A DNA stretch of 64,000 bases from DATAGZ01 sp036263455 (GTDB lineage: Bacteria > Pseudomonadota > Alphaproteobacteria > Dongiales > Dongiaceae): NCBI GenBank assembly GCA_036263455.1, contig DATAGZ010000021.1:62001-126000 (forward strand), read 5' to 3'. Each line of letters starts with the position of its first letter. The first letter of the stretch is position 1. This document shows positions 52,222 to 61,145 of the stretch, one piece after another. Made by a program: the position numbers and the translations under genes. The notes under the pieces were generated by a model. The model saw only the letters and a list, made by a program, of their open reading frames with translations. It had not been told where the DNA came from and did no database searches.

Positions 52222-52246
52222 GGAACCTTAAAGCGCCATGGGCGTT
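52222..52246 (+). promoter_or_regulatory. EcfG-type general-stress promoter of the DUF4142 gene
   Basis: GGAAC (52222-52226), 16 bases, CGTT (52243-52246): an exact match to the alphaproteobacterial EcfG consensus. The predicted start of transcription is about 15-20 bases before the GTG start codon. The -10 end overlaps a partial hairpin (52240-52268) that includes the AAGGAG ribosome-binding site. Confidence 0.55.
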
Positions 52247-52269
52247 TCCCTTTCAAAAGGAGACTGCCC

Positions 52270-52962
52270 GTGAAACGCAACTTACTTATCGCCGCTACCG
52301 CACTGAGCTTTGCGCTCGCGCCGCTGAGCTATGGCCAATCGAATTCCAATAACCAGCCTACAGGCCAGCCTGGCGCGACGGACGAGATTAACCAGCCCAC
52401 CAATCCGGAAGGGTCGAATTCCAATAACCAGCCCACGCAGCCGCCTAGCAATCCGCAGACCCCGGCCGACATTCAACCTAATCCGGGTCCGAAGCCCGCT
52501 GGTTCGAACGCTAATCAGCAGCAGCATATTCTAGGCCAGGAAGATGCCGATTTTGAAGACAAGACGGCCGCCTCCAATCAGTTCGAAATCCAGAGCAGCC
52601 AGGCTGCCCTTCAGCAGAGTCAAAATCCGGCCGTGAAGCGGTTCGCGCAGGAGATGATTCGCGACCATACGCGCATGGGCGATGAATTCACCCGCATCGC
52701 CAAGCGCACTGGCCGCGATGTCAGCACCGATCTTGGCGCAGATATGCAGAGCAGGTTGAGCGCGCTTCAAAATGGCGGGCAGGGGTTCGAAAAGGCTTAT
52801 GTCGATGCCCAGGTCCAGGCACATGAGGAAGCCATCGCCCTCTTCGAAAAAGAGGCCAAGGGGGGCCGGAGCACGGCCCTGCGCCGCTTCGCGCAATCCC
52901 ATCTGGCCACGCTCCGTCACCATCTGAAAATGGCGCAGGACCTGCAAAAATCGATGCCGTGA
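52270..52962 (+). CDS. secreted DUF4142 protein
   Basis: A 230-residue protein starting at GTG behind AAGGAG. The signal peptide ends near SYGQ; a low-complexity Asn/Gln/Pro segment with the motif SNSNNQPT twice (about 25-80) follows. The DUF4142 domain has the usual helical order: ASNQFEIQSSQAALQQSQN, VKRFAQEMIRDHTRMGDEF, and FEKAYVDAQVQAHEEAIALF, FAQSHLATLRHHLKMAQDL. Homologues are periplasmic ferritin-like helical proteins, often stress-induced, function unknown. The EcfG-type promoter upstream supports stress control. A decayed paralogue follows. Confidence 0.9.
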   Translation: MKRNLLIAATALSFALAPLSYGQSNSNNQPTGQPGATDEINQPTNPEGSNSNNQPTQPPSNPQTPADIQPNPGPKPAGSNANQQQHILGQEDADFEDKTAASNQFEIQSSQAALQQSQNPAVKRFAQEMIRDHTRMGDEFTRIAKRTGRDVSTDLGADMQSRLSALQNGGQGFEKAYVDAQVQAHEEAIALFEKEAKGGRSTALRRFAQSHLATLRHHLKMAQDLQKSMP

Positions 52963-53556
52963 CGATAGCTCGCTTCCTCCTTACTGTCTCTTCCTGAGCG
53001 CAGCCGCTATGGCTTCCGGTAACGCGCAAAGCAATTCGGCGGCTCAGGGGAGCAAGGGCGGCCCCAGCGCCAACGAGGCGGGAACCGCTCGCATTCAGGA
53101 CTGGAGCTAGGAGAAAATCGCGTCGATGTACAATTCCTGAGTAGGGTGCGCACCTATTGCGACATCGCGGCGGAGGCGAGCGGCATCGCCCTGGGGCGGA
53201 GTCGGTCGGAGGGGCCGTACGCGCCTATGCTGCGCAGGTACAAAAGCAAGATACCGCCTTGCGCCAGGAATTCGGCGCGCTGTCGATGAACTGGGCAAGC
53301 CCAATCCTCGCAGAATGGGTTGGAAGCAGAAAGCATGAGCGCCATGCTTGCCCATGAGCCGGACAAGCAATTCGATCAAGTCTATCTGGATGTCATGGAC
53401 AGAAACGCACGCGATCTCATCGGGCTCTTTGCCCGGGAGATGATGCGGGCCAATAGTCAGGCCATGACCGATTTTTCGGCCCGACACATCGCCACGGTGC
53501 ATGCGTTGCTGGTTGGGGCGCGGCAGGCGCGCCAGGCGTTAACTCGCGTCGGATAG
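52963..53556 (+). pseudogene. decayed DUF4142 paralogue
   Basis: Three pieces in changing frames read as a DUF4142 protein: DVQFLSRVRTYCDIAAEASG (from about 53122, frame 1), then VGGAVRAYAAQVQKQDTALR (frame 0, about 53205-53300), then FDQVYLDVMDRNARDLIGLF and HIATVHALLVGARQARQAL (frame 1, 53320-53556). A secretion-signal-like start (TIARFLLTVSS) near 52966 runs into a stop. At least two frameshifts and a stop separate the parts. It lies directly behind the intact DUF4142 gene and probably arose by tandem duplication. Its end overlaps the convergent transporter gene by 18 bases. Confidence 0.65.
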
Positions 53557-54456
53557 TGTCGATCTGCCGGGTCTCAGGCGCGGTAGAATATGAACGGTCG
53601 TGAGCGAGGCCAGGATCAGGCTCAGCGAGCCGATTTCGGGCCAGCCTATTGGCTCTCCCACCAGCCAGAGACTGGTGATAACCCCAACTACGGGAACGGC
53701 CAGGGTGGAAATGCTCGCCACCACGGCAGAATAAATCCGGATCACGCGCAGCCAGGCCCAGTTTCCATAAATGGCGGAGACAATGGCCGAATATAAAAGG
53801 GCGAGGCTTGCCTGCCAGGTAATGTTCGGCCGGGAGAGCGGCGGATCGAAGAGCAGCGCCACCGCTAAAATGGGAAGAACGCCGAGCGATTGTTGCCAGG
53901 CCGTGAGGCTGAGTGTCGGCAAGGTGAAGCGGTAGCGCTTGACGATCACCGTTCCGGCCGCCCAGGCGACGGCTCCCAAAGTCAAATCGATCGGCCCCCA
54001 CGGATCGCGCAGCATCGTCTGCCAGTCGGGACCGATCATGCAAAAGAGTCCCGCAAGACCGAGAAGCAGTCCGGCGATCTCCCAAGAGCCGATCTTCTGC
54101 TTGCCCGAGATGAACTCGATCACCATAACCCAAAGCGGCATGGTGAAGGCGATGATCGCCGCGCGCGCCGCCCCCATGTGGGCGACGCCCAAGGCGGAAA
54201 ACGAATACCAAAGGGTTACATTGCCCAGGCTCGCCGCGATCAGTGGCCAAAATTCGGCTCGCGTGAAGCGAAGGCGCTGGCCCTGGACGGCCGCCAAAAG
54301 GAAGAGCCCTGCACCGGCAATGGTTACGGCGCCGGCCCGCATGGTCATGACCGGGAAGACCGAGAGGGCAATCTTGACGATAGGCCAGTTCGCGCCCCAG
54401 GCGAGCGCAATAGAGCCGATCAGAAGCGGCCCCGCCGCCGGATGCTCCCGGCTCAC
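53539..54456 (-). CDS. EamA/DMT-family transporter
   Basis: A 305-residue membrane protein with two EamA repeats and about ten helices: GSIALAWGANWPIVKIAL opens the first repeat, WYSFSALGVAHMGAARAAII and MPLWVMVIEFI end it, and GAVAWAAGTVIVKRYRF begins the second, which ends IGWPEIGSLSLILASLTTVH. Such proteins export amino acids, nucleosides or other metabolites; the substrate is not predictable. It overlaps the stop of the DUF1289 gene by 4 bases, so the two form a leftward pair. Confidence 0.9.
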   Translation of the reverse strand: MSREHPAAGPLLIGSIALAWGANWPIVKIALSVFPVMTMRAGAVTIAGAGLFLLAAVQGQRLRFTRAEFWPLIAASLGNVTLWYSFSALGVAHMGAARAAIIAFTMPLWVMVIEFISGKQKIGSWEIAGLLLGLAGLFCMIGPDWQTMLRDPWGPIDLTLGAVAWAAGTVIVKRYRFTLPTLSLTAWQQSLGVLPILAVALLFDPPLSRPNITWQASLALLYSAIVSAIYGNWAWLRVIRIYSAVVASISTLAVPVVGVITSLWLVGEPIGWPEIGSLSLILASLTTVHILPRLRPGRSTLSDAS

Positions 54457-54692
54457 CTCGGCCGTCGCGCTTGGATGCGGACCAGAATGGCTTCTTTTTC
54501 CGCCGGGGTAGCGATAAGCCAGTGGCGGATTTCCTCAATGGTGCGGGCGCATCCCTCGCACAGGCCGGTTTCGCCGTCGATTCGGCATACCGAGATACAC
54601 GGCGAGGGCGGGCCCCCGGCCAGTTCAGCGCGGATCCGTCTGCGGCGTTCGTCGCGTGTCAATTTTCTTTCCAGGAGAGGAGAATCGGCCAT
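54453..54692 (-). CDS. DUF1289 family protein
   Basis: A 79-residue protein with the DUF1289 cysteine pattern PCISVCRIDGETGLCEGCAR, four cysteines likely to bind a metal, followed by TIEEIRHWLIATPAEKEAIL with the conserved W. Small cytosolic protein of unknown function, common in proteobacteria. First gene of a leftward pair with the EamA transporter (ATGA-type overlap). Confidence 0.92.
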   Translation of the reverse strand: MADSPLLERKLTRDERRRRIRAELAGGPPSPCISVCRIDGETGLCEGCARTIEEIRHWLIATPAEKEAILVRIQARRPR

Positions 54693-54819
54693 TCCTCCCT
54701 TTACCCGATTTTGGCGGCGGTTTCCATTTTGACTTGTGACAGCATTTCAACGCGTTATGCGCCGAGATGGCCTTAGACAAAGGACGCAGGAGTGCGCTAA
54801 GCTCCACACCTGGTGAATA

Positions 54820-56172
54820 ATGAAACAATTAGAAGAATGGCTTAACGAACAGCGCATCGACGAGGTCGAATGCCTGCTCCCCGATATGAATGGCATAGCG
54901 CGCGGCAAGATTCTGCCCAAGAGCAAATTCGTCAAGGGATTAAAGGATTACTCTCTGCGCATGCCGGAATCGATCTTCCTGCAGACGGTCACGGGGGAAT
55001 ATCCCGATCCCGAGATCGATGACGTCTCGACCGACCAGGACCCCGACGTCTATCTGAAGCCGGACGCCGATACGGCGCGGCTCGTTCCTTGGTACGATAA
55101 TCCGACTGCCCAGGTGATCCACGACGCCTTTGACGGCGAGGGGAAGCCGATCGAAACCTATTCGCGCTACATTCTGCAAAAGATCGTCGATCTTTATGAC
55201 GCCAAGGGGTGGCGGCCGATCGTTGCGCCGGAACTGGAGTTTTTCCTGGTCCAGATCAATACCGACCCCGATCTCCCGCTCTTGCCCCCCATCGGACGGT
55301 CGGGGCGTCCCGAGACGGGCCGGCAATCCTATGGCATCGACGCCGCCAACGAATTCGATTCGATTTTCGAGGACGTCTATAAATACTGCGAAAAATCGGA
55401 AATCGATATCGACACGCTGACCCATGAAGCGGGATCCGCCCAGATGGAGATCAACTTCAACCACGGCGCACCGCTCTATCTGGCCGACGAGGCGTTTCTC
55501 TTCAAGCGCACGCTGCGCCAGGCTTCTCTCAAACACAATGTCTATGCGACATTCATGGCCAAGCCGCTTGCCGGCCAACCGGGCAGCGCCATGCACATCC
55601 ATCAATCGGTGGTCGACAAGAAAACGGGGCGCAATCTTTTCGCCGATCGCAAGACCGGCGTGGATACCCCGCTGTTCCGTTCGCACGTCGCGGGTCTCCA
55701 GAAGTATCTGCCGCTGGTCATGCCGATGTATGCCCCCAATGTCAATTCGTTCCGCCGGCTGCGGCCTTATTCCTCGGCGCCCATTAATGTGCATTGGGGG
55801 ATCGACAACCGCTCCTGCGGCTTGCGGGTGCCCATATCTCCGCCCAACGCCCGGCGCATCGAGAACCGCCTGGCGGGCGCCGACGCGAACCCGTACCTGG
55901 CCATCGCCGCCTCCCTGCTGTGCGGCTATCTGGGTATGATCGAGCGGCTTAAGCCCACCGAGCAGATCGAGGGCAGTGCATACAAATTTGCCTATACCCT
56001 GCCGCGCACACCTCAGGATGCGCTGCACAAGTTTCAAAATTGCCGGCCTATCCGCAACCTGCTGGGGGAACGCTTCGTGCGCGCCCTCGCCATCGTCAAG
56101 CAGACGGAGATCGAAAATTACCAGAACGTCATTTCCTCATGGGAACGCGAACATCTGCTCTTGAACGTCTGA
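54820..56172 (+). CDS. glutamine synthetase-family ligase (PuuA-like)
   Basis: A 450-residue ATP-dependent ligase of the glutamine synthetase superfamily. It begins VECLLPDMNGIARGKILPK, has ELEFFLVQ, EAGSAQMEINFNHG, HIHQSVVDKKTGRNLF (ATP/metal region), YAPNVNSFRRLRPYS and PINVHWGIDNRSCGLRVP with the conserved Arg. Such sequences include gamma-glutamylputrescine synthetase (PuuA) and related amine-glutamylating enzymes, rather than true GlnA: the GlnA adenylylation loop is missing. With a class III aminotransferase three genes down, polyamine or amine catabolism is likely. A 127-base gap separates it from the divergent DUF1289 gene. Confidence 0.9.
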   Translation: MKQLEEWLNEQRIDEVECLLPDMNGIARGKILPKSKFVKGLKDYSLRMPESIFLQTVTGEYPDPEIDDVSTDQDPDVYLKPDADTARLVPWYDNPTAQVIHDAFDGEGKPIETYSRYILQKIVDLYDAKGWRPIVAPELEFFLVQINTDPDLPLLPPIGRSGRPETGRQSYGIDAANEFDSIFEDVYKYCEKSEIDIDTLTHEAGSAQMEINFNHGAPLYLADEAFLFKRTLRQASLKHNVYATFMAKPLAGQPGSAMHIHQSVVDKKTGRNLFADRKTGVDTPLFRSHVAGLQKYLPLVMPMYAPNVNSFRRLRPYSSAPINVHWGIDNRSCGLRVPISPPNARRIENRLAGADANPYLAIAASLLCGYLGMIERLKPTEQIEGSAYKFAYTLPRTPQDALHKFQNCRPIRNLLGERFVRALAIVKQTEIENYQNVISSWEREHLLLNV

Positions 56173-56219
56173 AGGTTATGTCGCTACTATGACATGCGAG
56201 AAAAATAGGGGAGGATCGC

Positions 56220-57527
56220 ATGGATAGAATCGTACCGAGGCGCCGGTGGGGGATCGGCCTTCTTCTTGGCGTGGGTGTGCTGATCAATTATATCGACCGG
56301 GTCAATCTTTCCGCGGCCGGGCCGCAGCTTACCCAGGAATTCGGCTTAAGCCCGGTGCAGTTCGGCTATCTGGCGGCGGCCTTCTCCTGGTCTTATGCGC
56401 TGCTGCAGATTCCGACCGGGGTCATTCTGGATAAGTTCGGCGTGACTTTGGTGGGACGAATTGGCGCCTTCCTGTGGGGCGTCGCCTCGGCACTGGTGAT
56501 GATCGTGAGCGGCTATTATGGCATCATTCTAGCGCGGATCCTGCTCGGTGTGGCCGAGGCCCCGGCCTTCCCGGCCAGCTCCAAGGCAACCGGCTATTGG
56601 TTCCCGCGCCGGGAACGCGCCCGCGCCACCGCTATTTTCGACGCGGCCGCCAAGTTTTCCAATGTGATCGGTTTGCCGCTGGTTGCCTATTTCGTCGTGA
56701 ATTGGGGCTGGCGGTGGGGTTTCGGCATCACCGCGCTCCTGAGTTTTGCGTATTTTATCGCCTTCGTGGTTTTCTACCGGGACCCGAGCCGCGATCCCAA
56801 ACTCAGCGATGCCGAGCGCACCTATATCAAGGAGGGCGGCGCGACGGCCGAAGGCACATCCAGCGCGGGCACATGGGCAATGCTCGGCAATCAACTCCAG
56901 AATACCAAGGTGTGGGGCCTCACCATCGGCTTTGCGGCCTACGGCTATAGTTTTGCGCTTTTCATCAACTGGCTTCCCTCGTATCTGGCCCAGACCTTTC
57001 AATTCAACCTGATGAAATCGGCGGGCTATGCGGCGATTGCCTGGGGATGTGCGACCCTGGCCGACCTGATCGTCGGTGGTTGGCTGGTCGATCATTTGAT
57101 CGCCCGTGGCCATGACGAAAGCAAAGTGCGCAAGACGGTCCTGGTGCTCGGCATGCTGTTTGGCCTGGCGGTTTTTGGAGCGGCCTTCACCACGGACCCG
57201 AACTGGGCGATTTTCTGGATTGCAATCGCCTTGAGCGGCCTTGCTTCCGCTGCTCCGATCGGTTGGTCGATTCCCTCCTTGATCGCTCCTAAAGGCGGTA
57301 CGGCAACTATCGGTGGAATCATGAATTGCCTCAACAATCTCATGGGCATCGCCGCGCCGATCGCGACCGGTTATATTGTCGCCGCCACCCGTTCTTTCTC
57401 TGCGGCCTTCCTGGTGGCCGCCGCAGTGCTTGTGATCGGCATTTTTTCCTATATCTTCGTCTTGGGCCGGATTGAGCCCATCCCGGAGCCGGGGGCCAAA
57501 GGGTTGCGGCCCGGCATGGCCGCCTAA
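56220..57527 (+). CDS. MFS transporter, anion:cation symporter (ACS)-like
   Basis: A 435-residue 12-helix major facilitator. The start RRWGIGLLLGVGVLINYIDR, the AFSWSYALLQIPTGVILDKF segment, RILLGVAEAPAFPASSKATG and WFPRRERARATAIFD closely match the ACS group (glucarate/hexuronate/phthalate permeases). It probably imports an organic acid anion. A GGGGAGG site precedes the ATG, 48 bases after the ligase gene. Next comes a gluconokinase, which may act on its cargo. Confidence 0.9.
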   Translation: MDRIVPRRRWGIGLLLGVGVLINYIDRVNLSAAGPQLTQEFGLSPVQFGYLAAAFSWSYALLQIPTGVILDKFGVTLVGRIGAFLWGVASALVMIVSGYYGIILARILLGVAEAPAFPASSKATGYWFPRRERARATAIFDAAAKFSNVIGLPLVAYFVVNWGWRWGFGITALLSFAYFIAFVVFYRDPSRDPKLSDAERTYIKEGGATAEGTSSAGTWAMLGNQLQNTKVWGLTIGFAAYGYSFALFINWLPSYLAQTFQFNLMKSAGYAAIAWGCATLADLIVGGWLVDHLIARGHDESKVRKTVLVLGMLFGLAVFGAAFTTDPNWAIFWIAIALSGLASAAPIGWSIPSLIAPKGGTATIGGIMNCLNNLMGIAAPIATGYIVAATRSFSAAFLVAAAVLVIGIFSYIFVLGRIEPIPEPGAKGLRPGMAA

Positions 57528-57536
57528 GGTGCAGCG

Positions 57537-58058
57537 ATGGCGCCCACGCGGATATTTATCGTCATGGGCGTCTCGGGCTGCGGCAAATCGACCATTGCCA
57601 CGCTGCTCGCGCAACGGCTGGGGTGGCAGTTTCAGGAAGGTGATCACCTGCACCCCGCCGAGAATATCGCAAAAATGCGCAGTGGCGTTCCGCTCAAGGA
57701 CAGCGACCGGCTTCCCTGGCTTGCCTTGATCGGGGAAAAGATCGACCGCTGGCGCGCGGCAGGCCAGCCTGGCATCATCACCTGTTCCGCGCTCAAGCGC
57801 CGCTATAGGGACTTGCTGCGCGCGGGCCGGCCGGAAGTGACGTTCCTTTACCTGCGCGGCAGCAAGCCCACCATCGCGGCGCGCATGGCCGCCCGCCCCG
57901 GCCACTTTTTCCCGGCAAGCCTGCTGGACAGCCAGTTCGCCGCGCTCGAGGAGCCGCAGTCCGACGAGCCGGCCCTGGCGATCGACATCGATACCGAGCC
58001 CGAGCGCTTGATCGAGGATACGCTGACCGCCTTCTCTCTCAATAAGGTCTCTTCGTGA
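57537..58058 (+). CDS. gntK: gluconokinase
   Basis: Phosphorylates gluconate to 6-phosphogluconate. The 173-residue protein has the P-loop GVSGCGKST (residues about 11-19) and typical GntK segments: FQEGDHLHPAENIAKMRSG, PLKDSDRLPWL, CSALKRRYRDLLR and FLYLRGS. It starts 9 bases after the MFS gene and ends in a GTGA overlap with the aminotransferase. The upstream ACS-type permease may supply gluconate or a related sugar acid. Confidence 0.93.
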   Translation: MAPTRIFIVMGVSGCGKSTIATLLAQRLGWQFQEGDHLHPAENIAKMRSGVPLKDSDRLPWLALIGEKIDRWRAAGQPGIITCSALKRRYRDLLRAGRPEVTFLYLRGSKPTIAARMAARPGHFFPASLLDSQFAALEEPQSDEPALAIDIDTEPERLIEDTLTAFSLNKVSS

Positions 58059-59410
58059 CAACCACCCTGACCCTTCAGGCGAGCGATCGCCACCATGTCC
58101 ATCCCTTCAGCAACCATGAGGAACTCGCCCGGCTTGGCGCGCGGGTCATTGTCAAGGCCGACGGGACCCACGTCTGGGACAGCGAGGGGCGCAGGCTTCT
58201 CGATGCGTTTGCCGGCCTGTGGTGCGTTAATATTGGCTATGGCCGTTCCCGCGTGGCGGAGGTTGCGCGCGCGCAGATGCTGGAGCTGCCGTACTATAAT
58301 ACCTTCTTCAAGACCACCACGCGGCCCGCCGCGATGCTCGCCGAGAAGCTTATCGCGCTTACGCCACCGCAGTTCGAGCACGTCTTTTTTGGCCTATCCG
58401 GTTCGGACGCCAACGATACGATTGCCCGCATGGTCCGCCATTTCTGGGCCCTCAAGGACCAACCGGAGCGACAGTTCATCATCAGCCGGTGGAATGCCTA
58501 TCACGGCTCGACCATGGTCGCGGCCAGCATGGGCGGGATGAGCTACATGCATCGCTTGGCTGGCCTACCGTTGCCTGGGTTTGCGCATATTCGCCAGCCA
58601 TACTGGTTCGGCGAAGGCGGTAAAAGCGACCCCGATAGTTTCGGTCTCCTTGCCGCGCGCGCGCTCGAGGAAAAGATCCTCGCCCTTGGCGTCGACAAGG
58701 TTGCGGCTTTCATCGCGGAGCCCATCCAGGGCGCGGGCGGCGTAATCATACCGCCGCGCACCTATTGGCCGGAGATTCAGCGCATCTGCGCGAAATACGA
58801 TATTCTCCTGATTATCGACGAGGTAATCTGCGGTTTCGGCAGAACTGGACATTGGTTCGCCTCCGAGCATTTCGCCATAGAGCAGGCGGATTTCATGACG
58901 CTCGCTAAAGGCCTGACCTCGGGCTATCTGCCGCTCTCGGCGGTGGTGATGTCGCGCCGTGTTGCCGGTATACTCAATCGCGCGGGCGATTTTAACCACG
59001 GCTATACCTATTCGGGCCATCCGGTGTCCTGCGCGGTGGCGCTGGAAAATATCGCAATCATCGAGGAAGAAAGCCTGGTGGAGAAAGTGCGGACGGAAAC
59101 CGGCCCCTATCTTGCGCGGCGGCTCCAGGAACTCAGCGATCACCCGCTGGTGGGCGAGGTTCGCAATATTGGCCTGATGGGTGCGATCGAGCTGGTCCGC
59201 GACAAACGCTCCCGGGCCCGGTTCGAGCCGGCAGGTCGCGCGGGAACGCTGTGCCGCGATCATTGCTTCGAGATTGGCCTGATTATGCGGGCGACAGGCG
59301 ATACCATGCTTATTTCGCCGCCCCTGACCTGGACGATGGAAGATGTGGACGAATTCATGGTTCTGGCCCGCCGCGCACTGGATCTGACCGAAGCCGACCT
59401 GCTTCCGTAA
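58055..59410 (+). CDS. class III aminotransferase (omega-amino acid/polyamine type)
   Basis: A 451-residue PLP enzyme starting at GTG 58055. Family features: HPFSNHEELARLGARVIVKA at the start, GLWCVNIGYGR, FFGLSGSDANDTIARMV, AYHGSTMVAASM, AEPIQGAGGVIIPP, IIDEVICGFGRTG (PLP-binding Asp) and FMTLAKGLTSGYLPLSAV (Schiff-base Lys), then NHGYTYSGHPVSCAVA. The type matches putrescine, beta-alanine:pyruvate or taurine aminotransferases. Linkage with the PuuA-like ligase supports a polyamine or amine substrate. Confidence 0.92.
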   Translation: MTTTLTLQASDRHHVHPFSNHEELARLGARVIVKADGTHVWDSEGRRLLDAFAGLWCVNIGYGRSRVAEVARAQMLELPYYNTFFKTTTRPAAMLAEKLIALTPPQFEHVFFGLSGSDANDTIARMVRHFWALKDQPERQFIISRWNAYHGSTMVAASMGGMSYMHRLAGLPLPGFAHIRQPYWFGEGGKSDPDSFGLLAARALEEKILALGVDKVAAFIAEPIQGAGGVIIPPRTYWPEIQRICAKYDILLIIDEVICGFGRTGHWFASEHFAIEQADFMTLAKGLTSGYLPLSAVVMSRRVAGILNRAGDFNHGYTYSGHPVSCAVALENIAIIEEESLVEKVRTETGPYLARRLQELSDHPLVGEVRNIGLMGAIELVRDKRSRARFEPAGRAGTLCRDHCFEIGLIMRATGDTMLISPPLTWTMEDVDEFMVLARRALDLTEADLLP

Positions 59411-59419
59411 GATCCAAGC

Positions 59420-61099
59420 GTGTCCGCGATACCCGAACAATCCGTACTCATCGTTCCGCGTCGGACATCCCTCGTGGCGGAAGGGCAGGGTATTTCCGCT
59501 CCGAAAGCGGTCATCCCCTGCCTGACGTCGCTGCGGTTCTTCGCCGCGGCCTTGATCGTCATCAACCATTCGCGGCAATTGCTGCCCCACGGGCATATTT
59601 CCAAAGCCTTCGTGCTGACACAGGGCGTGTCCTTTTTTTTCGTCCTTTCCGGCTTCATTCTTTCCTATACCTATCCACGTCTCGCGGGCGGCGGCGAGAC
59701 CATGGAATTCTTCCGCGCGCGGTTTGCACGGCTATGGCCCTGTCACGCCGCCACCGCCATGCTTGCCCTGGCGCTTGGCGGCTGGGCGATTTTCGCGCAG
59801 TTCTCCTGGCAGAAGGCGACGGCGATCCTCGCGGCCAATCTCCTGATGCTGCATGGGCTCATCCCTCTCCCGGATTTCTATTTTTCCCTCAATTCGGTTT
59901 CCTGGACTATTTCCACGGAATTTTTTTTCTATCTTATGTTTCCGATCCTGCTTGTCGCCGCACAGAGGAGCATCGCCGTTCCTCTTGCGGTCTCCGCGCT
60001 GATCGCCGCGCTGGGGGTCGGATTGTACGCGTACGGCGCTCCGCGCGGCCTTACGACGCTTTCGGTCGACGAGGCAATTTATTTCAATCCGCTTGTGCGT
60101 CTCTTCGAATTCGTTCTCGGCATGGCGGCCTGCAGCCTGTTTTGGCGCCTGCGGGGCGTGGTTTTCTGGAAGCCTCACTTTGGGACGGCGCTGGAAGCGG
60201 CCGTACTCGTGCTGGTGCTATTCGTGATGGTGGGCACGCGCTGGATAAGGACCTGGTCGGGCCTTCATATAGAAGCCGTCATTTACTACATCCAGGGCAG
60301 CGGCGCGGGACCGGTTTTCGCCCTGATGATGGCGATCTTTGCCCTGCAGAGGGGATGGATATCCGCGCTGCTCGGTTCGCCCGCCCTCGTCGCCCTCGGG
60401 AGTATCAGCTATGCTCTCTATCTCACCCACCCCTTTATCGTTCGATGTTTCTCCGACAATTCGGGAACAGGGTGGTTTAATACAGATCCCGCCTGGCTCG
60501 CTTATCTGGTGCTCTGGACCGGCTGCGCGGCCATCGCCTCCATTCTGTATGTTTTTCTGGAGCGGCCGGCGCAGGCGCTGCTGCGGGGTCGCACCGACCG
60601 GCTGTTCTCGCTTTTGCATTCTAGCGCGCCGGCGCGCATTATGGTGACCGTCCTGCCGCTTGCATTCCTGGCTCTGTCGGCGCTGCTGTGGCGCGTGGGG
60701 ACGCCAGCCGCCCTGCCTTTGCATATATCCCATATCTCCTTTGGCGAAGGCGGGTTCGTACGCGGAATCCTGGACTATCCTTCGCCGATTGACGTCGCGC
60801 CGGGCACCGGTGGCGCGCCGACGACTTTTCTCTTCGATTGCGAGACGTCCTGCTCTTCTATCGCGGTCTCGGCCGCGCTCGCCCCGCGCTCCGGCCCAGC
60901 CAGCGGCGGGATTATCCTTTCCATCGAACGCGAGAATGGCAGTATGCTCTTCAGTCGGAAGATCGACGAGACCCACCCCCTCGAGGAAATGCCGCTGGGC
61001 TCCCTCGCGGATCGTAAGCTGGTTTTTCGCGTGGCGGGAGAGGGAAGCGGTCGGGGGGTCTCGCTGATCATGCGCATGTCGCGGAAGCCTTCGTCGTGA
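59420..61099 (+). CDS. OafA-type acyltransferase with unusual C-terminal domain
   Basis: A 559-residue membrane protein. Residues about 30-400 form an acyltransferase-3 domain with ten or so helices: TSLRFFAAALIVINHSRQLL (catalytic His region), FFFVLSGFILSYTYPR, FFRARFARLWPCHAATAML, NSVSWTISTEFFFYLMFPIL and YLTHPFIVRCF. O-acetylases of this type modify LPS, capsule or Nod-like factors. After a final helix (about 420-440) comes a periplasmic domain of about 115 residues with DCETSCS instead of the usual SGNH hydrolase; I do not recognise it. Start at GTG 59420, 9 bases after the aminotransferase. Confidence 0.85.
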   Translation: MSAIPEQSVLIVPRRTSLVAEGQGISAPKAVIPCLTSLRFFAAALIVINHSRQLLPHGHISKAFVLTQGVSFFFVLSGFILSYTYPRLAGGGETMEFFRARFARLWPCHAATAMLALALGGWAIFAQFSWQKATAILAANLLMLHGLIPLPDFYFSLNSVSWTISTEFFFYLMFPILLVAAQRSIAVPLAVSALIAALGVGLYAYGAPRGLTTLSVDEAIYFNPLVRLFEFVLGMAACSLFWRLRGVVFWKPHFGTALEAAVLVLVLFVMVGTRWIRTWSGLHIEAVIYYIQGSGAGPVFALMMAIFALQRGWISALLGSPALVALGSISYALYLTHPFIVRCFSDNSGTGWFNTDPAWLAYLVLWTGCAAIASILYVFLERPAQALLRGRTDRLFSLLHSSAPARIMVTVLPLAFLALSALLWRVGTPAALPLHISHISFGEGGFVRGILDYPSPIDVAPGTGGAPTTFLFDCETSCSSIAVSAALAPRSGPASGGIILSIERENGSMLFSRKIDETHPLEEMPLGSLADRKLVFRVAGEGSGRGVSLIMRMSRKPSS

Positions 61100-61145
61100 A
61101 GGCGTGCCGCAGATGCGGTAAGAACAAGCAAAAGGAGTGAGGAAC

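Noticed and set aside
56529..58061. 510-codon minus-strand frame across the MFS and gluconokinase genes
   Set aside because: Antisense to two clearly recognisable genes and without family similarity; the product is Arg/Gly/Gln-rich.
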